Shown here: piece by piece, positions 1-7,516 of the stretch
Layout: each line of letters starts with the position of its first letter
Position numbering within the stretch: the stretch's first letter is position 1
Assembly: GCA_018401885.1 (NCBI GenBank)
Contig: JAGYKB010000024.1
Coordinates: 1-32,199 of the forward strand
Source of the DNA: Gammaproteobacteria bacterium
GTDB taxonomy: Bacteria > Pseudomonadota > Gammaproteobacteria > Pseudomonadales > Pseudohongiellaceae
Reading direction: 5' to 3'
DNA length: 32,199 nt
Notes under the pieces: model-generated
Databases searched by the model: none
The model's input: only the letters and a program-made list of their open reading frames with translations
What the model was told of the DNA's origin: nothing
Translations under genes and position numbers: made by a program

Positions 1-20
1 CAGGCATTATATTTAGAAGA

Positions 21-51
21 ACCCCGTACTCGATGAGTGCGGGGTTTTTTT
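21..51 (+). terminator. intrinsic terminator of an upstream gene
   Basis: An 11-bp stem (21-31 with 35-45, one G-T wobble) closes a 3-base loop and runs into a seven-base T tract. This is a standard Rho-independent terminator reading rightward, so a rightward gene must end just left of the window. Confidence 0.85.
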
Positions 52-54
52 ATG

Positions 55-119
55 GGTCGCTGAAACAGGTCGCTGAAACAGGTCGCTGAAACGGACGCCT
101 AAATAGATCTCTGAAATAG
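55..119. repeat. 13-bp tandem repeat, about five units
   Basis: The unit ggtcgctgaaaca occurs three times head to tail (55-67, 68-80, 81-93, the last base differing). Two degenerate units follow (94-106 and 107-119) that keep the ctgaaa/ctaaat core. The array sits between the terminator and the end of the leftward receptor gene. It is not a multiple of 3 and overlaps no convincing gene. It is probably a slippage-generated minisatellite. Confidence 0.8.
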
Positions 120-277
120 CATACCGATAAGATTGGGGTGTGGGGCCGCTTCTGTAGGAACCCCGCCAAAGTCAGGGCTCTAAGAGTTAGCGTCGCGCGT
201 TGGTTTAACGCGCGAGGCTCTATAGTTGGGTGTGTCATCCATTGTCAGAAGATTGGGTTTAAGCGGGCGGTTGAACG

Positions 278-2428
278 CTAAAAGGTCCCGCGTATTTTCA
301 GTGCTAGTACCGGCCCTGCGTCGGAACAAGAATCTTCGATTTCCTCGATGTAACCAGTTGCGATTGTGCCTCCGGCATACCGGGTTCGTAAGCGACAACG
401 GTCTCGGGAGTCGCGCACTTCGAACCGATAGATCACACCGGTGTTGCCTTGGATTTCAACCCAGCCAAAATAAGAGCCAATCTTAGGATACTGCTCGGTT
501 TTATCAATGTCGTAGACTTTGAATTCGTTATAAAACTCGCGCCGATAGTTAATGCCGTAATTCATATTCCTGAACGACGGGATGTCATGACGGAAACCGA
601 AGCTGTAGCTGCTGCCTCCACCGCGCATAGAACGCTCTCTGTCTATGTTCAAGAAGGGGTCTACCAATGTGGATTCTTCGAGATTCAATCCCGCGGTAAC
701 TAAAACTTGTGGCTGATTAATAAAGCTGAGCCGAAGGCTTCCGTCTAGTCTTACGCCGTAGCGCTCGCCGTCGCCTACGTTTCCTCGTGCCGAGAGGATT
801 TGGGTAGCAGTCGATACGTCTACGTTGTCGATTACGTCCTCTAAATCCTCAAAAAAGAAATTGGTGTTAAGAACTCCAGAGTCCTGCGGCAGGCGGTATT
901 CGAAGTTTGCTTCGTAGCGCCAGAGCTGTTGTTGTCGTAAATCAGCGTTGCCTTCGAACGCGTTCTGTTCGTCGTCGCCCGAATCGACGCCAGCGGTAAA
1001 ATCTCTGAAACTTAGCTGCTGCACGTCTTTCTCTACCGTCGCTCGAAACTGCACAGAGGTAGTTAAATCGAATCGGTAATCGAAACGCGGTCGGAAGAAA
1101 GTAAAGCTTCTTGATCGATTGGACGTTCCGCTCTGCGAAATCGTGCTGTCCTCAAACAGCATCGTGCTTTCGAGGCTCATACGATCATTAAGCTGCCAAT
1201 TGTGTATTGCAAAATATTCGCTGCGAAGCTCTTCTACCGTACCAGTAGAATCTGTGATCGCTGCGAGCCCACCGAAACGCTCGCCGGCAGATGTGCTTCC
1301 AAGCAGCCCTAGTTGGAGGGAGGTATCTAACGTAGTTTGTGCTCGTTCTATACCTGACTCAACAGAGTGCGCTTGAGAAAAATTAGCGATATAGGAAGAC
1401 CGGATAATACGTTCTCGCGTGCGTTCAACGTTAGAAAGATAGAGGTCTTTTTCTAATGTCGTGTCGTCAACCTGATATCGACTGCGGACACTGTTGTTGT
1501 CAGCGTCGTTTACGATGAACAACGTTTTCCAGCGATTGCCATTGCCAAACACATGCATGTAATCGCCGCCAATTTCCCAAGAGCTCTGTTCTGTGGGGAT
1601 CGTATCGCGCTCGACGGAGACTGTTGCGGGTGTTACCGAAAAGTCTGTCAGGACACGGTCGGCATAGGAATCGTACTCATTGTCGTTCCACTGGAAATTA
1701 AGATTGGCCGTGTCTTGCTGACTAAATTCGTAACCCAGATTCGCCTGCAGCGTGACGGGCCAAGCATCCCTGCCTTCATCTCGATCGACTGTATTGGAGA
1801 GCGTGCCATTCACATCAAACGCGCGCTCAAAGCCATCTCTGAATTCCCAACGAGGCTCGAGTTCGGCGCTGAGAAAATAGTTTAGCTTTAGGTTCTGGCC
1901 AGTAACAGAAATCTTGGCGCCAGGTTGATATTTCCCATCATGATAGTGATCAGTATTGACCTCATAAGCATAGGACTGGCTGCTTTGTGCTTGCTGCAAA
2001 ACGACGTTAATAATTTGGTTTCCACCACGCACATCGAGATCGCCAGAGGTGCCGCGAATAATCTCGATATATTCGACCTCGCTCGCAGGAATTCGAGACA
2101 GCTGAGCGTTGCCTTCGTTGCCCTTGCCAGCCACCCGGCGGCCGTTGATTAGAACCTGGTTTCCGCCCGCGCCCAATCCCCGCCGGTTGTCGCCTCCACC
2201 ACGCGCGAGGTTGATGCCCGGGATGCGCGCGAGCATGTCATTTACCGAAAACGGCTGATACTGATCGAAGAACTCTGCCTGATAGACTACGGTCGAAGAT
2301 TCGTCCTCGCTAACTGCCGATTCCTGACCCAGCACCGTTCGGGGCGTCGCTACCGCGGAGAACACCGCTACCGCAATCGCAAGGGGCAGTAATTTAACTA
2401 AAACTTTATTATTTTCAGTTGCTTGCAT
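278..2428 (-). CDS. TonB-dependent outer-membrane receptor
   Basis: This 716-residue protein is predicted to be a TonB-dependent receptor. A signal peptide occupies about residues 1-34 (hydrophobic LPLAIAVAVFSAVA, cleavage near VLG-QES). A plug domain follows at about 47-160, with DMLARIPGI, the VLINGRR segment and the typical EVEYIEIIRGTSGDLDVRGG stretch that ends a plug. The rest is beta-barrel-like alternating sequence, ending in a terminal Phe after KIRGTF as outer-membrane proteins usually do. At 716 residues it is on the short side for the family, and I see no clear TonB box. The ATG at 2428 has no good Shine-Dalgarno sequence but is directly followed by the signal peptide. It stands alone, divergent from the AT-rich block at 2670. 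The substrate cannot be told from sequence; a siderophore, vitamin or oligosaccharide are all possible. Confidence 0.88.
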   Translation of the reverse strand: MQATENNKVLVKLLPLAIAVAVFSAVATPRTVLGQESAVSEDESSTVVYQAEFFDQYQPFSVNDMLARIPGINLARGGGDNRRGLGAGGNQVLINGRRVAGKGNEGNAQLSRIPASEVEYIEIIRGTSGDLDVRGGNQIINVVLQQAQSSQSYAYEVNTDHYHDGKYQPGAKISVTGQNLKLNYFLSAELEPRWEFRDGFERAFDVNGTLSNTVDRDEGRDAWPVTLQANLGYEFSQQDTANLNFQWNDNEYDSYADRVLTDFSVTPATVSVERDTIPTEQSSWEIGGDYMHVFGNGNRWKTLFIVNDADNNSVRSRYQVDDTTLEKDLYLSNVERTRERIIRSSYIANFSQAHSVESGIERAQTTLDTSLQLGLLGSTSAGERFGGLAAITDSTGTVEELRSEYFAIHNWQLNDRMSLESTMLFEDSTISQSGTSNRSRSFTFFRPRFDYRFDLTTSVQFRATVEKDVQQLSFRDFTAGVDSGDDEQNAFEGNADLRQQQLWRYEANFEYRLPQDSGVLNTNFFFEDLEDVIDNVDVSTATQILSARGNVGDGERYGVRLDGSLRLSFINQPQVLVTAGLNLEESTLVDPFLNIDRERSMRGGGSSYSFGFRHDIPSFRNMNYGINYRREFYNEFKVYDIDKTEQYPKIGSYFGWVEIQGNTGVIYRFEVRDSRDRCRLRTRYAGGTIATGYIEEIEDSCSDAGPVLALKIRGTF

Positions 2429-2669
2429 TGTTTTAACTCGATTTTGCGAATACGCAAGGTTACCACAGGCTAGTTCGCCGATTTGATGCGGGATTCATGA
2501 TTTTTTGTAACAGACCTAGGGCTATAAAGTGGCGCTGTAAGCTTACTTATTTGGCTCATCGAATTGCCGTAATGCAATCGCGTTCTTTGTACTTTTAGTG
2601 AAAATTCGCGGACAGTCGATTTAATGACTACTCTTTTATTTACATGTTAGTTGATGTGAGAAGAGTCGA
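2429..2669. promoter_or_regulatory. divergent intergenic region
   Basis: This 241-bp gap separates the leftward receptor from the rightward AT-rich block, so promoters for both should lie in it. A TATAAA hexamer at 2522-2527 on the + strand could be a -10, but no matching -35 is visible. I see no small gene here. From here to about 4990 the base composition shifts towards A+T. Confidence 0.35.
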
Positions 2670-3683
2670 ATGAAATTACATAGTGGACACGCAGATAAAC
2701 ACCACTCGAAAAGCGATTTTGAAACTTGGGCTTCACTACATGGACTTACTAAGCAGGACATTCTTAGGTGTCTACGTAACTGCGAGAAAAGCTATTGTTG
2801 GGGAGGTGTTTCCAGCAACGCAGATTCGAAAGCATTTCTTGCGCTGTCGGATGGTTTAGCAATTACTAAGAGAATTCATGGATTTCTATTCGGGAAATCT
2901 CAAGTAGAAGTAAACGAATTTAACAACAAACTTCAGCTAATCGTTACCCCGAGTACCCAGAGGAGGAGATCTTATAGTCGAATAATCGATAAGCAGAATC
3001 GGTTTGCTCGATTCAGAATAATTCTCAGATATTCCGATAAGCCCGCTGACGCGCTTAATCTAGTCCATGAATACTTTCATTGTTTGCAGTTCTACGAAAG
3101 TCAGTGTACTGAAATTCCACCAATGTTTCGAGAGTTGGCAGCATTTATGGGTGAGCTGCTTTTCCTAAAGTATATTTGGTCTGATCTGGCCTCCGTATAC
3201 GCACCAATAATCAACGCGTGGCGTAAAGATAATAGAACTTATGTTTTTAAATATTCTAAAAGCTTAGCCTTAGCAGCTTCGTCTGGAGCTCGTTACTCAT
3301 ATAACTGGAATTACCCATTAGCTCGAATACTGTCAGTGATTATCATCGAAACGATGTCTAGAAATAAAATCGCCATGACATTATCTAATCCTGGCTGCTT
3401 ATCTGATGTAGTTCTCGAGGCAATTAATTCTCTAGAAAAACTTAATTCGATCACAAACTGTCCATCGCTCGATTGCAAAATAGGTTGTGCAACCTCTTTA
3501 AGTATCCATGAATTTATTGGCGTATCAGTTATGCAGATGTTACGCGAGCGCGATAAGAAAACAGTTTGCGACCAGTCAATACGGTCTGTAGTAAATTCAC
3601 TGTCACGAGAATATAAAAGCGGAGATATTGGTCTAGCCACAGATTACTTACTCAGGCCGTATGTTAGAGACTTGAAGATCTAG
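2670..3683 (+). CDS. orphan HEYFH gluzincin-like metalloprotease, putative peptide processing
   Basis: I do not recognise this 337-residue protein as a named family. It carries HEYFH at residues 133-137, which fits the HExxH zinc-protease motif. Downstream is the segment RELAAFMGELL, in which E155 or E162 could be the third zinc ligand. The pattern HExxH followed by a Glu-Ala helix resembles M3-type oligopeptidases (gluzincins), but the protein is far shorter than an M3 enzyme. No signal peptide or membrane helix is evident, so it is probably cytoplasmic. It is rich in Lys, Ser and Ile, with more A+T than its neighbours. It is the first gene of a same-strand set, 32 bp ahead of a HlyC-like acyltransferase and a small glycine-rich peptide. 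A role in leader removal or proteolysis of that peptide is inference. The ATG has a weak AGAAGAG upstream. Confidence 0.55.
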   Translation: MKLHSGHADKHHSKSDFETWASLHGLTKQDILRCLRNCEKSYCWGGVSSNADSKAFLALSDGLAITKRIHGFLFGKSQVEVNEFNNKLQLIVTPSTQRRRSYSRIIDKQNRFARFRIILRYSDKPADALNLVHEYFHCLQFYESQCTEIPPMFRELAAFMGELLFLKYIWSDLASVYAPIINAWRKDNRTYVFKYSKSLALAASSGARYSYNWNYPLARILSVIIIETMSRNKIAMTLSNPGCLSDVVLEAINSLEKLNSITNCPSLDCKIGCATSLSIHEFIGVSVMQMLRERDKKTVCDQSIRSVVNSLSREYKSGDIGLATDYLLRPYVRDLKI

Positions 3684-3715
3684 TAATCCTGTTTTGATTC
3701 TAAGGTGAGCCATCC

Positions 3716-4138
3716 ATGTTAGTTAAGCTAAATTCTTTCTATGAGAGACTTGGACAAATCGTAGAGCTTCTTGCAGTTTCAGATCATCATGCTAAAGCGC
3801 GTATGTACAGTTACTTACCTAGTCAAATACTTGTACCGTTAAGTAAAAATCAAGCTGGAGTCTATTTGGGTAGAGAGGGTGGTGTGAAGGCGTTCATTAC
3901 TTGGGCGTATGTAACCCGAGATGTTGAGATAGCCTTATGTGAGTCTGGACGGTCAATAAGATCTAATGAATGGGCTTCAGGGCATCGACTTTTCATTAAC
4001 GATTTCGTTTGTCCTTACGGAAATACGCGAGAAATTCTCCGAGATGCGAGGCAGCGATATTTCCAAAATTTTAGCAGAGCAGCAAGTGTCCGCAGATATG
4101 AAGATGGAAGAGTGAGAAAAGTAAATTTATGGAGATAG
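3716..4138 (+). CDS. HlyC/MceI-type toxin-activating acyltransferase
   Basis: This 140-residue protein matches the pattern of the HlyC family, which transfers acyl groups from acyl-ACP to lysines of RTX toxins. The family also includes MceI/MchD-type proteins of class IIb microcin maturation. Visible matches to HlyC are: the N-terminal helix, then SDHH with S22 and H25 at the HlyC Ser20/His23 positions; an AFITWAYV strand aligning with AYCSWANL; and NEWASGHRLFINDFVCPYG (84-102), which aligns with the EDWTSGDRKWF...APFG block and places D96 at the position of HlyC Asp92. The proposed catalytic His/Asp pair is therefore present. It is shorter than HlyC (about 170 residues), mainly at the C-terminus. 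No RTX toxin or type I exporter is in the window. The downstream small peptide is the likely substrate by position (inference). AAGGTGAG provides a good ribosome-binding site. Confidence 0.8.
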   Translation: MLVKLNSFYERLGQIVELLAVSDHHAKARMYSYLPSQILVPLSKNQAGVYLGREGGVKAFITWAYVTRDVEIALCESGRSIRSNEWASGHRLFINDFVCPYGNTREILRDARQRYFQNFSRAASVRRYEDGRVRKVNLWR

Positions 4139-4207
4139 AAAAAGAGTAGGAACAGAACGCATGTTGATGGGGCTTTTTACTTAATAAATATTACTAAGGA
4201 GAGAAAG

Positions 4208-4531
4208 ATGAGAAATTCAAACGGTAAAGTAATCTCGTTGATGTTGATGCCGATTAGTTTCGGAGGGATTGAAGATAATCTTACTGATGAGACCGATGGC
4301 TTTGAGTGGGATAACGACTTTAGAGAGGAAGGGTTCGATGCAGTAATGCTCGGAGCAGCGACGATTACTAGTGGTGCGGTTGTTACACAGTTTGATTCCC
4401 CATTGCCCGGGCCCGCTGATTTAGTGGGTGGCGCTATTATAGCTATTGGAGTTGCCGAAATCGCAATAGGAACCGTGGTCTATGGAACAGGTCTAGTAGG
4501 TGGCGTAATCGATCAGTTAACGGGACCCTAG
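4208..4531 (+). CDS. small Gly-rich anionic peptide, putative microcin/bacteriocin precursor
   Basis: This is a 107-residue protein with a strong Shine-Dalgarno (AAGGAG, about 6 bases from ATG). Residues 1-20 look like a short leader ending in FGG, with hydrophobic residues near positions -12 and -7; this is a plausible but imperfect double-glycine leader (Pro at -6). Residues 21-44 are highly acidic (11 Asp/Glu). Residues 46-104 are hydrophobic and glycine-rich, with GG pairs at 74-75 and 98-99 and a PLPGPAD turn at 65-71. There are 17 glycines, no cysteine, and only one lysine (K7, inside the putative leader). The architecture recalls the acidic-then-Gly/Ala-rich layout of class II microcins and the membrane-inserting segments of polymorphic toxins. 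It lacks the Ser-rich C-terminal tail of class IIb microcins. The assignment rests on composition and neighbours, not on recognisable homology. Confidence 0.55.
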   Translation: MRNSNGKVISLMLMPISFGGIEDNLTDETDGFEWDNDFREEGFDAVMLGAATITSGAVVTQFDSPLPGPADLVGGAIIAIGVAEIAIGTVVYGTGLVGGVIDQLTGP

Positions 4532-4574
4532 GAATTGATTCCAGAATTTTTGGTTACTAAGGGGTAAAAACTTG

Positions 4575-4919
4575 ATGAATATTAAAAAGATGTTTAGTGA
4601 CAAAAGAGAATTTTCTCGTGCTGTAGCCATGATAGTTTTCGTCATCATGACTGGTCAAACCTTTTCCAAGCTTCAAGAATTTACTCATAGAGCGTTGATT
4701 CAAGAGTCAGGTGCGCTAGATCCTTTTCGTCTTACCATTATTGGATTCGGTCTAGTCGCATTCGCGTTAGGAGTGCTTATTCTTGTTAGTTTCGCTGAAA
4801 CCTCAGAGAAAGTGAATTTGAGGGTCCCCGTCATCAGAGCGTTTGTCACCTTTGGATTAATCCTGCTTGCAGTAGGATCCATAAGCCTGGCGCTAGCATC
4901 CGCATTATCGCTTATGTGA
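4575..4919 (+). CDS. three-helix membrane protein, putative immunity protein
   Basis: This is a 114-residue hydrophobic protein with three predicted transmembrane helices. Counted from the ATG they fall at about residues 14-30, 52-74 and 87-111, separated by short charged loops. I recognise no family. A small membrane protein with three helices directly after a bacteriocin-like gene (43 bp downstream) fits the usual position and size of class II microcin immunity proteins; MceB of microcin E492 is also about 95 residues with three helices. Function is inferred from context only. AAGGGG precedes the start. A TTG three bases earlier (4572) is an alternative start with slightly better spacing. 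It is the last gene of the AT-rich block. Confidence 0.5.
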   Translation: MNIKKMFSDKREFSRAVAMIVFVIMTGQTFSKLQEFTHRALIQESGALDPFRLTIIGFGLVAFALGVLILVSFAETSEKVNLRVPVIRAFVTFGLILLAVGSISLALASALSLM

Positions 4920-4955
4920 AACGCGCGCGGGATTGTCGAGATTGAGTTAGACTTG

Positions 4956-4986
4956 TAGGCCGATCTAATAAAAGTTTGTCGGCCTA
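4956..4986. repeat. perfect 8-bp inverted repeat at the end of the AT-rich block
   Basis: TAGGCCGA (4956-4963) and TCGGCCTA (4979-4986) can form a hairpin with a 15-base loop. It lies between the small membrane protein gene and hslO. No T tract follows on either strand, so it is not a canonical intrinsic terminator, but it could attenuate read-through or mark the boundary of the block. Confidence 0.5.
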
Positions 4987-5015
4987 TAAGTATCCATCCG
5001 CGCGGAAGCAGTAGC

Positions 5016-5888
5016 ATGAAAAGCCCCGATCAAAGCCAAAGGTTTCTCTTTGATAAACACCCTATACGTGGCCAATACGTGTCATTAGACGCATCTTGGG
5101 CTCGAATAGTTGAGCAATCTGGCCTCGAGGGGCGTGCATTGCTGTTATTGGGCGAAGCACTTGCGGCAATGGTGCTGCTTGTCGACACCCTCAAGATAAA
5201 AGGCAGCGCTATTCTTCAGGTTCGAGGCAGCGGGCCACTTGGGTTGCTTGTGGTTGAGGCGAGTTCTGAGAATCAGATCCGTGGTGTTGCAAGACAGACA
5301 AGTGAGATCACGGACGAGATGGACCTTGCTGAGATTTTCGGAAGTAGTTATTTCGTTATCACGATCAAAACGGAGGGTGCGGAGCCGCATCAGGGCATTG
5401 CACCTCTGCGAGGAGCAAATTTTGCAGAAGCTCTCGAACACTATTTCGCAACCTCCGATCAGCTGACGACTCGTTTCTGGCTTGCGTGCGACCAAGAGAC
5501 TACTAGCGGTATGCTTTTGCAGAAACTGCCAGGCAAATCAGCGGATGAAGACGCGTGGGATCGGCTCTGTATGCTAGCCGATACGCTTTCACCGCAGGAG
5601 TTAAAATTGGCCGAGCTAGAAAGTTTACTTTTTCGACTTTTCCATCAAGAGGAAATTCGCTTATTCGAGTCCAGCCCCATTGAGTTTTTCTGTAGCTGTT
5701 CACGCGAGCGGACTGGTGCGATGCTACTAACCCTCGGTAAGCCCGAAGTCTTGGATGTGCTTGAGAAAGAGGGCGATGTGTCAGTTACCTGCGAGTTCTG
5801 CAATCAGCACTATCACTTCGACAGCATAGACGTAGAACAAGTGTTTCTTAGCGCCGATGGGATAAAGCCTAGCACTGTTGCGCACTAG
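5016..5888 (+). CDS. hslO: Hsp33 redox-regulated chaperone
   Basis: This 290-residue protein is Hsp33, a cytoplasmic holdase chaperone activated by oxidation and unfolding. The N-terminal domain shows the family pattern, including ALLLLGEALAA near 41-51 and the IKGSAILQVRGSGPLGLLVVE strand at about 61-81. The C-terminal redox switch is complete: CSC at 226-228 and CEFC at 259-262 give the CxC...CxxC set of four zinc-binding cysteines. Length is normal for the family. It appears to be transcribed alone; the preceding AT-rich block ends 96 bp upstream and the next gene starts 296 bp downstream. Base composition returns to that of the rest of the window here. Confidence 0.96.
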   Translation: MKSPDQSQRFLFDKHPIRGQYVSLDASWARIVEQSGLEGRALLLLGEALAAMVLLVDTLKIKGSAILQVRGSGPLGLLVVEASSENQIRGVARQTSEITDEMDLAEIFGSSYFVITIKTEGAEPHQGIAPLRGANFAEALEHYFATSDQLTTRFWLACDQETTSGMLLQKLPGKSADEDAWDRLCMLADTLSPQELKLAELESLLFRLFHQEEIRLFESSPIEFFCSCSRERTGAMLLTLGKPEVLDVLEKEGDVSVTCEFCNQHYHFDSIDVEQVFLSADGIKPSTVAH

Positions 5889-5938
5889 GGGTTTTCACAG
5901 AACAGTCCGCAAAGAATCTTCGCCGCAAAGCCCCTAGT
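5884..5938 (+). other. long inverted repeat over the hslO stop codon
   Basis: ACTAGGGGTTTT (5884-5895, containing the hslO TAG stop) pairs with AAAGCCCCTAGT (5927-5938) with one G-T mismatch, giving a 12-bp stem with a 31-base loop. A T/C-rich stretch follows. It may act as a weak or factor-assisted terminator. The remaining gap to 6184 holds no gene I trust. Confidence 0.4.
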
Positions 5939-6184
5939 TCTATTTTCTCTTGGTCTCCTCACCTACCGGGCTATTGACCAATTGACCTGCCGACCCACGC
6001 ACTTTTGCCCTCAAGCCCTCTATTCCGAGCAGGGCTTGCTCCTTTTTTCCTCGAATTTTAACAATTTGTGTCGGCGTATTTCCGTCTTCAGAAATGCTGA
6101 TCAAGATCAATTCTTCGGTTTTCAATCGTCTTAATCTATCTGCCTATCCCATTTTTACAAGACCGCAAAGGCATGGAGAGGACA

Positions 6185-7516
6185 ATGAAATTATTAGCAT
6201 CAGCAGGGTTGATTGGAGCTGTTGGCGTTATGTCGGCTTCCGTTTTGGCAGAGGAGCCTCACGCGAAGGTGACGTACGCGAAAGAGGTTTCGCGAATAAT
6301 TCAAGACAATTGCCAAGGGTGCCATCAGCCCAGTCAGATTGGCCCGATGTCATTTATGAGCTATGAAGAGGTGCGTCCTTGGGCGCCGCTCATTCAGTTA
6401 AGAGTCGCTCAGCGCGAAATGCCTCCTTATCAGTACGACAGCGATGTCGGCGTTCAGCATCTGAAAGGCGATTGGCGCATGGCGCAGGAAGATATCGATA
6501 CGATTGTGGCGTGGGTGAATCAGGGGGCTCCTTTCGGAAGTGCCGAAGATCTTCCGCCCGCCAGAGAATATCCGCCGGTGGGTGAATGGCGGCTTGCAGC
6601 AGAACTAGGTCCACCAGATCACACCGTTAAATCTTCTGCTTGGGACGTCCCCGCGGAAGGCCAGGATCTTTGGTGGAAGCCCGAAGTGGATTCCGGCATC
6701 ACCGAGAGCCGCTGTATAAAGGCTGTTGAGACGCTGCCCTCAAAGGCCGCGCACGGCTCAACGCATCATGCCAACTCGCACTTTATGGTTAAAAACGAAA
6801 TGGGCGAGTGGGTTCGTGGCGACCGCCTGTCCGAATTCGCCTTTGGTAAGCTCGGTGAAATGGTTCCTAAGGGTGCCTGTCGTAAAGTTCCCGAAGATTC
6901 TAAAGTCGGTTGGGAGGTTCACTATTATCCCGATGGAAATGCCGTCCCCAATGATCAAGTAACAGTAGGTATTTGGTATCATGACGAAGAGGATAATTTT
7001 GCTGAAGAAGACGCGTATCCCCAGGATCTCAGGGCTTATAATCTAAACGGTGGGGGCGATTTCCTGATACCTCCACATGGGACTCTAATGACACAGGGCT
7101 TCCATTCCTTCGATCACCCTGTGCGGGTCGACAGTTGGCAGCCGCATATGCATCTGCGCGGCGTTGCTATGGCGCTTGAGGTTTTCGACCCCGCAACCGG
7201 CTCTCGTGAAGTGTTAAGCCAGGCCTCGAATTGGAACGCGGGATGGAATCATAGCCACACCTACGAAGATGGTTTTCAGCCATTGATTCCGGCGGGTGCG
7301 ACGCTTGTGTTAACCGCATGGTATGACAATACCGAGGGTAATCCTCGCAACCCAGACCCTGATCAATGGGTTGGCGCGGGTCAGCGTACAACCGATGAAA
7401 TGTCGCATGCTTGGATAGCCCTTACCCATCTCGATGAAGAAGGGTATGAGCAGATGCTCGCCGAGCAGCAGGAGCTACTTAAGTCGCAGGCGCTTGTCGC
7501 GGGAGGTGCTCAATGA
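6185..7516 (+). CDS. exported cytochrome c / PHM-like copper monooxygenase fusion
   Basis: This 443-residue protein has a signal peptide at 1-22 (cleavage near VLA-EEP) and a c-type haem site CQGCH at 43-47. The remainder resembles type II copper, ascorbate-dependent monooxygenases (PHM/DBM fold). All copper ligands of PHM have visible counterparts: HH at 194-195 and H246 (WEVHYYP) for the CuH site; H321 and H323 (PHMHLRG) and M406 (TTDEMSH) for the CuM site. The haem domain probably supplies electrons in place of ascorbate (inference); the substrate is unknown. The start is placed at 6185 because the upstream ATG (6173) lies within the ribosome-binding site GGAGAGG and adds residues ahead of the signal peptide. 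The stop overlaps the next start by 4 bp, so the pair is co-translated. A close paralogue lies at 18968-20296. Confidence 0.87.
   Translation: MKLLASAGLIGAVGVMSASVLAEEPHAKVTYAKEVSRIIQDNCQGCHQPSQIGPMSFMSYEEVRPWAPLIQLRVAQREMPPYQYDSDVGVQHLKGDWRMAQEDIDTIVAWVNQGAPFGSAEDLPPAREYPPVGEWRLAAELGPPDHTVKSSAWDVPAEGQDLWWKPEVDSGITESRCIKAVETLPSKAAHGSTHHANSHFMVKNEMGEWVRGDRLSEFAFGKLGEMVPKGACRKVPEDSKVGWEVHYYPDGNAVPNDQVTVGIWYHDEEDNFAEEDAYPQDLRAYNLNGGGDFLIPPHGTLMTQGFHSFDHPVRVDSWQPHMHLRGVAMALEVFDPATGSREVLSQASNWNAGWNHSHTYEDGFQPLIPAGATLVLTAWYDNTEGNPRNPDPDQWVGAGQRTTDEMSHAWIALTHLDEEGYEQMLAEQQELLKSQALVAGGAQ

Noticed and set aside
3716..4138. Classic RTX toxin operon (hlyCABD)
   Set aside because: No RTX toxin with GGxGxDxxx repeats and no type I exporter genes are in the window; the acyltransferase stands with small genes instead.
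5940..6125. 61-residue leftward open frame between hslO and the first copper monooxygenase gene
   Set aside because: It starts with TTG, has no ribosome-binding site, matches nothing I recognise, and reaches an in-frame stop a few codons upstream without any ATG.
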